DNA of 64,000 bases from Sphingomonas liriopis (GTDB lineage Bacteria > Pseudomonadota > Alphaproteobacteria > Sphingomonadales > Sphingomonadaceae): the NCBI RefSeq assembly GCF_024211255.1, contig NZ_JAMLDY010000001.1, positions 186,001-250,000 of the forward strand, read 5' to 3'. A model generated the notes under the pieces. That model worked only from the letters and a program-made list of their open reading frames with translations. It ran no database searches and was not told where the DNA came from. Positions within the stretch are counted from its first letter, which is position 1. Every line of letters begins with the position of its first letter. Of this stretch, positions 61,781 through 64,000 are shown piece after piece. The position numbers and the translations under genes were made by a program.

Positions 61781-62821
61781 CTACGCCGCGTCCTGGCGCG
61801 CCTTGATCATGTCGAGCGCGACGTCGACGATCATGTCCTCCTGGCCCCCGACCATCTTGCGCCGGCCCAGTTCGACCAGGATCGTGCGTGTGTCGATGCC
61901 ATAGGTCTCGCTCGCCTTCTCGGCATGCCGCAGGAAGCTCGAATAGACACCGGCATAGCCGAGCGCGAGCGTCTCGCGATCGACGCGGACCGGGCGGTCC
62001 TGCAGCGGGCGGACCAGATCCTCCGCCGCATCCATCAGCGCCATCACGTCGCACCCGTGGTTCCAGCCCTTGCGGTCGGCGGCGGCGACGAACACCTCGA
62101 GCGGCGCATTGCCCGCACCCGCGCCCATGCCCGCGAGACTTGCGTCGATCCGCACCGCGCCGCATTGCGCCGCGACCAGCGAATTGGCGACGCCCAGCGA
62201 CAGATTGTGGTGCGCGTGCATGCCGCGCTGCGTCTCGGGCTTGAGCACGCGGTCATAGGCCTCGAACCGTGCCCGCACGCCGTCCATGTCGAGCGCGCCG
62301 CCCGAATCGGTGACATAGACGCACTGCGCGCCATAGCTCTCCATCAGCACCGCCTGCGCGGCCAGCGCGTCGGGTTCGATCATATGGCTCATCATCAGGA
62401 AGCCGGACACGTCCATGCCCAGATCGCGCGCGATGCCGATATGCTGCTTCGACACGTCCGCCTCGGTGCAGTGCGTCGCGACGCGCACCGACCGCACGCC
62501 CAGATCATAGGCGCGGCGCAATTCGTCCACCGTACCGACGCCGGGCAGGATCAGCGTGGTGAGCACTGACCGGGTCAGCACCTCCGCCACCGCCTCCAGC
62601 CATTCCCAGTCGGTGTGCGCGCCGAACCCGTAGTTGAAGCTGGCGCCGTTGAGGCCGTCGCCATGCGCAACCTCGATCGCATCGACCCCCGCCGCGTCGA
62701 GCGCGGCGGCGATGGCGCGGACATGATCGACGCCGTACATGTGGCGGATCGCATGCATGCCGTCGCGCAGCGTCACATCCTGCAGATAGAGCTTGCCGGT
62801 GTTCACGTCGAAACCGCTCAT
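61781..62821 (-). CDS. mhpE: 4-Hydroxy-2-oxovalerate aldolase
   Basis: A 346-residue aldolase (DmpG/MhpE/BphI type) cleaving 4-hydroxy-2-oxovalerate or a homologue to pyruvate and acetaldehyde/propanal. [18 protein letters not shown] holds the catalytic Arg19 and His23; [11 protein letters not shown] the metal-binding His pair; the C-terminal domain that contacts the dehydrogenase is present. The ATG overlaps the dehydrogenase stop (ATGA). In this family aldolase and acylating dehydrogenase form a channelling complex. Confidence 0.95.
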   Translation of the reverse strand: MSGFDVNTGKLYLQDVTLRDGMHAIRHMYGVDHVRAIAAALDAAGVDAIEVAHGDGLNGASFNYGFGAHTDWEWLEAVAEVLTRSVLTTLILPGVGTVDELRRAYDLGVRSVRVATHCTEADVSKQHIGIARDLGMDVSGFLMMSHMIEPDALAAQAVLMESYGAQCVYVTDSGGALDMDGVRARFEAYDRVLKPETQRGMHAHHNLSLGVANSLVAAQCGAVRIDASLAGMGAGAGNAPLEVFVAAADRKGWNHGCDVMALMDAAEDLVRPLQDRPVRVDRETLALGYAGVYSSFLRHAEKASETYGIDTRTILVELGRRKMVGGQEDMIVDVALDMIKARQDAA

Positions 62822-63765
62822 GCCGCCACCTTCGCGCGCTGGAGGATCCGCTCGGCGAGCAGTTCGCCGGTCGCCTTGGCCGCGGCGGTCATGATGTCGA
62901 GATTGCCCGAATAGCTCGGCAGATAGTCGCCCGCGCCTTCCACCTCGAGCATCACCATCGTCTTGACGCCGGTGAAGTCGCCGCGCCCGGGAATACGCAG
63001 CTTGTTGTTGTCGCCGAACCGTTCGAACTGCACCGCCTGCTTCAGCCGGTATCCCGGCACGTACGCCTGCACCTTGGCGACCATCGCCTCCACCGAGGCG
63101 CGGATGGTATCCTCGTCGGCGCCTTCCGACAGGGTGAACACCGTGTCGCGCATGATCATCGGCGGCTCGGCAGGGTTGAGGATGATGATCGCCTTGCCCT
63201 GCGCCGCGCCGCCGACCTTCTCGATCGCGCCCGCGGTCGTCCGCGTGAACTCGTCGATGTTGGCGCGCGTGCCGGGCCCGGCCGAGCGCGACGAGACCGA
63301 CGCGACGATCTCGGCGTAATGCACCGTCGCGACCTGGCTGACCGCCGCGACGATCGGGATCGTCGCCTGTCCGCCGCACGTCACCATGTTGACGTTGGGC
63401 TGGTCGAGGTTGGCGTCGCCGTTGACGGTGGGGATCGTATAGGGACCGATCGCCGCCGGCGTCAGGTCGACCACCTGGATGCCGTCCGCGCGCAACGCCG
63501 CGTCGTGCACCTTGTGCGCATAGGCGCTGGTCGCATCGAAGGCGATGCCGATCTCGGCATAGCCGGGCAGCGCCTTCAGCCCCTCGATCCCCTCATGCGT
63601 GGTCGCGACGCCGCGCTCGCGCGCCATCGCCAGCCCTTCGGAGGCGGGATCGATGCCGACGACGGCGACCAGCTCCATGTTCTGCGGGTATTTCAGCATC
63701 TTCATCATCAGGTCGGTGCCGATATTGCCCGATCCGATGATCGCGGCCTTGACGCGTCCGGTCAT
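62818..63765 (-). CDS. mhpF: Acetaldehyde dehydrogenase (acylating)
   Basis: A 315-residue enzyme (DmpF/MhpF/BphJ type) converting acetaldehyde or propanal, NAD+ and CoA to acyl-Co[21 protein letters not shown] is the nucleotide motif; the catalytic Cys is in [30 protein letters not shown] is conserved. GAGGAGG precedes the ATG at 63765; the frame extends further upstream but overlaps the hydratase gene. Partner of the aldolase. Confidence 0.95.
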   Translation of the reverse strand: MTGRVKAAIIGSGNIGTDLMMKMLKYPQNMELVAVVGIDPASEGLAMARERGVATTHEGIEGLKALPGYAEIGIAFDATSAYAHKVHDAALRADGIQVVDLTPAAIGPYTIPTVNGDANLDQPNVNMVTCGGQATIPIVAAVSQVATVHYAEIVASVSSRSAGPGTRANIDEFTRTTAGAIEKVGGAAQGKAIIILNPAEPPMIMRDTVFTLSEGADEDTIRASVEAMVAKVQAYVPGYRLKQAVQFERFGDNNKLRIPGRGDFTGVKTMVMLEVEGAGDYLPSYSGNLDIMTAAAKATGELLAERILQRAKVAA

Positions 63766-63775
63766 CCTGTCCTCC

Positions 63776-64000
63776 TCAGACGAAGCGGGCGGTACAGCCG
63801 CCAACCCCATGTAATTGCATCTCGAATACGTCGCCGGGCTTCGCATCCTCCAGCGGCACCAGACTGCCCGACAGGATCACGTCGCCGGCGTCCAGCGTCA
63901 CGCCATATTCGCCCAGCGTGTTGGCCAGCCACGCGACCGCCTCGGCCGGCGATCCCTGCACCGCGCGGCCATAACCTTCGCTGAGCGGCGCGCCGTTCTT
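63776..64000 (-). CDS. mhpD: 2-Oxopent-4-enoate hydratase, C-terminal part (5' end outside window)
   Basis: Seventy-four residues ending VGGCTARFV, open to the window edge at 64000. [40 protein letters not shown] and [12 protein letters not shown] match the fumarylacetoacetase-fold hydratases DmpE/MhpD, which form 4-hydroxy-2-oxovalerate for the aldolase. Ten bases separate its stop from the dehydrogenase start. Oxalocrotonate decarboxylase has the same fold and cannot be excluded from the C-terminus alone. Confidence 0.88.
   Translation of the reverse strand, partial: KNGAPLSEGYGRAVQGSPAEAVAWLANTLGEYGVTLDAGDVILSGSLVPLEDAKPGDVFEMQLHGVGGCTARFV

Overview
The window is GC-rich alphaproteobacterial DNA, most like Sphingomonas or a close sphingomonad. 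This rests on the two large TonB-dependent receptors, a CopB-type copper-resistance protein, many secreted glycosidases and esterases, a palindromic GTCACCCCGGA-type intergenic repeat, and very high G+C at third codon positions. No tRNA, rRNA, CRISPR array, intact transposase or phage gene was seen. It reads as a chromosomal stretch rich in catabolic genes with several small scars of gene decay.

Layout. 1-3 kb: the 3' end of copB, a 49-residue acidic protein, a TetR regulator and an acyl-CoA ligase. 3-10.3 kb: a TonB receptor diverges from a tightly overlapped run of esterase, GH1 glycosidase, DUF3089-type hydrolase and a secreted unknown. 10.4-17.7 kb: six genes on the minus strand that look like a D-glutamate / N-acyl-D-amino-acid utilisation module (serine hydrolase, D-aminoacylase-like amidohydrolase, LysR, DgcN, DgcA, dicarboxylate/glutamate symporter). 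18-25 kb: an exported FAD oxidase facing a coupled three-gene operon of unknown membrane-associated proteins, then small secreted and membrane proteins, a zinc-ribbon protein and a TetR. 25.3-31.6 kb: an FMN reductase with no ordinary start codon, a beta-lactamase-fold hydrolase behind a perfect palindrome, a Na+/H+ antiporter, a cNMP-binding/thioredoxin-reductase-like fusion and a deletion scar joining two gene remnants.

31.6-40.6 kb: a minus-strand cluster of TonB receptor, PF20091-type hydrolase, AtuA-like protein split into two genes and CitMHS transporter, flanked by a LysR gene; it looks like uptake and processing of an unidentified organic or ester substrate. 40.7-46.6 kb: GH3 beta-glucosidase, a truncated mannonate dehydratase (uxuA) and a GH2 beta-galactosidase coupled to it. 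46.6-47.6 kb: about 1 kb with no intact gene, followed by quinone-dependent D-lactate dehydrogenase.

49.4-64 kb: acyl-CoA and aromatic-type catabolism. An acyl-CoA dehydrogenase pair, LysR, crotonase, family III CoA-transferase and a beta-hydroxyacid dehydrogenase form one block. It is followed by a badly broken SDR pseudogene, two overlapping Lrp/AsnC regulators, an aldo/keto reductase, and a minus-strand operon of the lower meta-cleavage pathway: hydratase (partial), acylating acetaldehyde dehydrogenase, 4-hydroxy-2-oxovalerate aldolase, a TIM-barrel isomerase-like protein and an SDR. No ring-cleavage dioxygenase is present inside the window.
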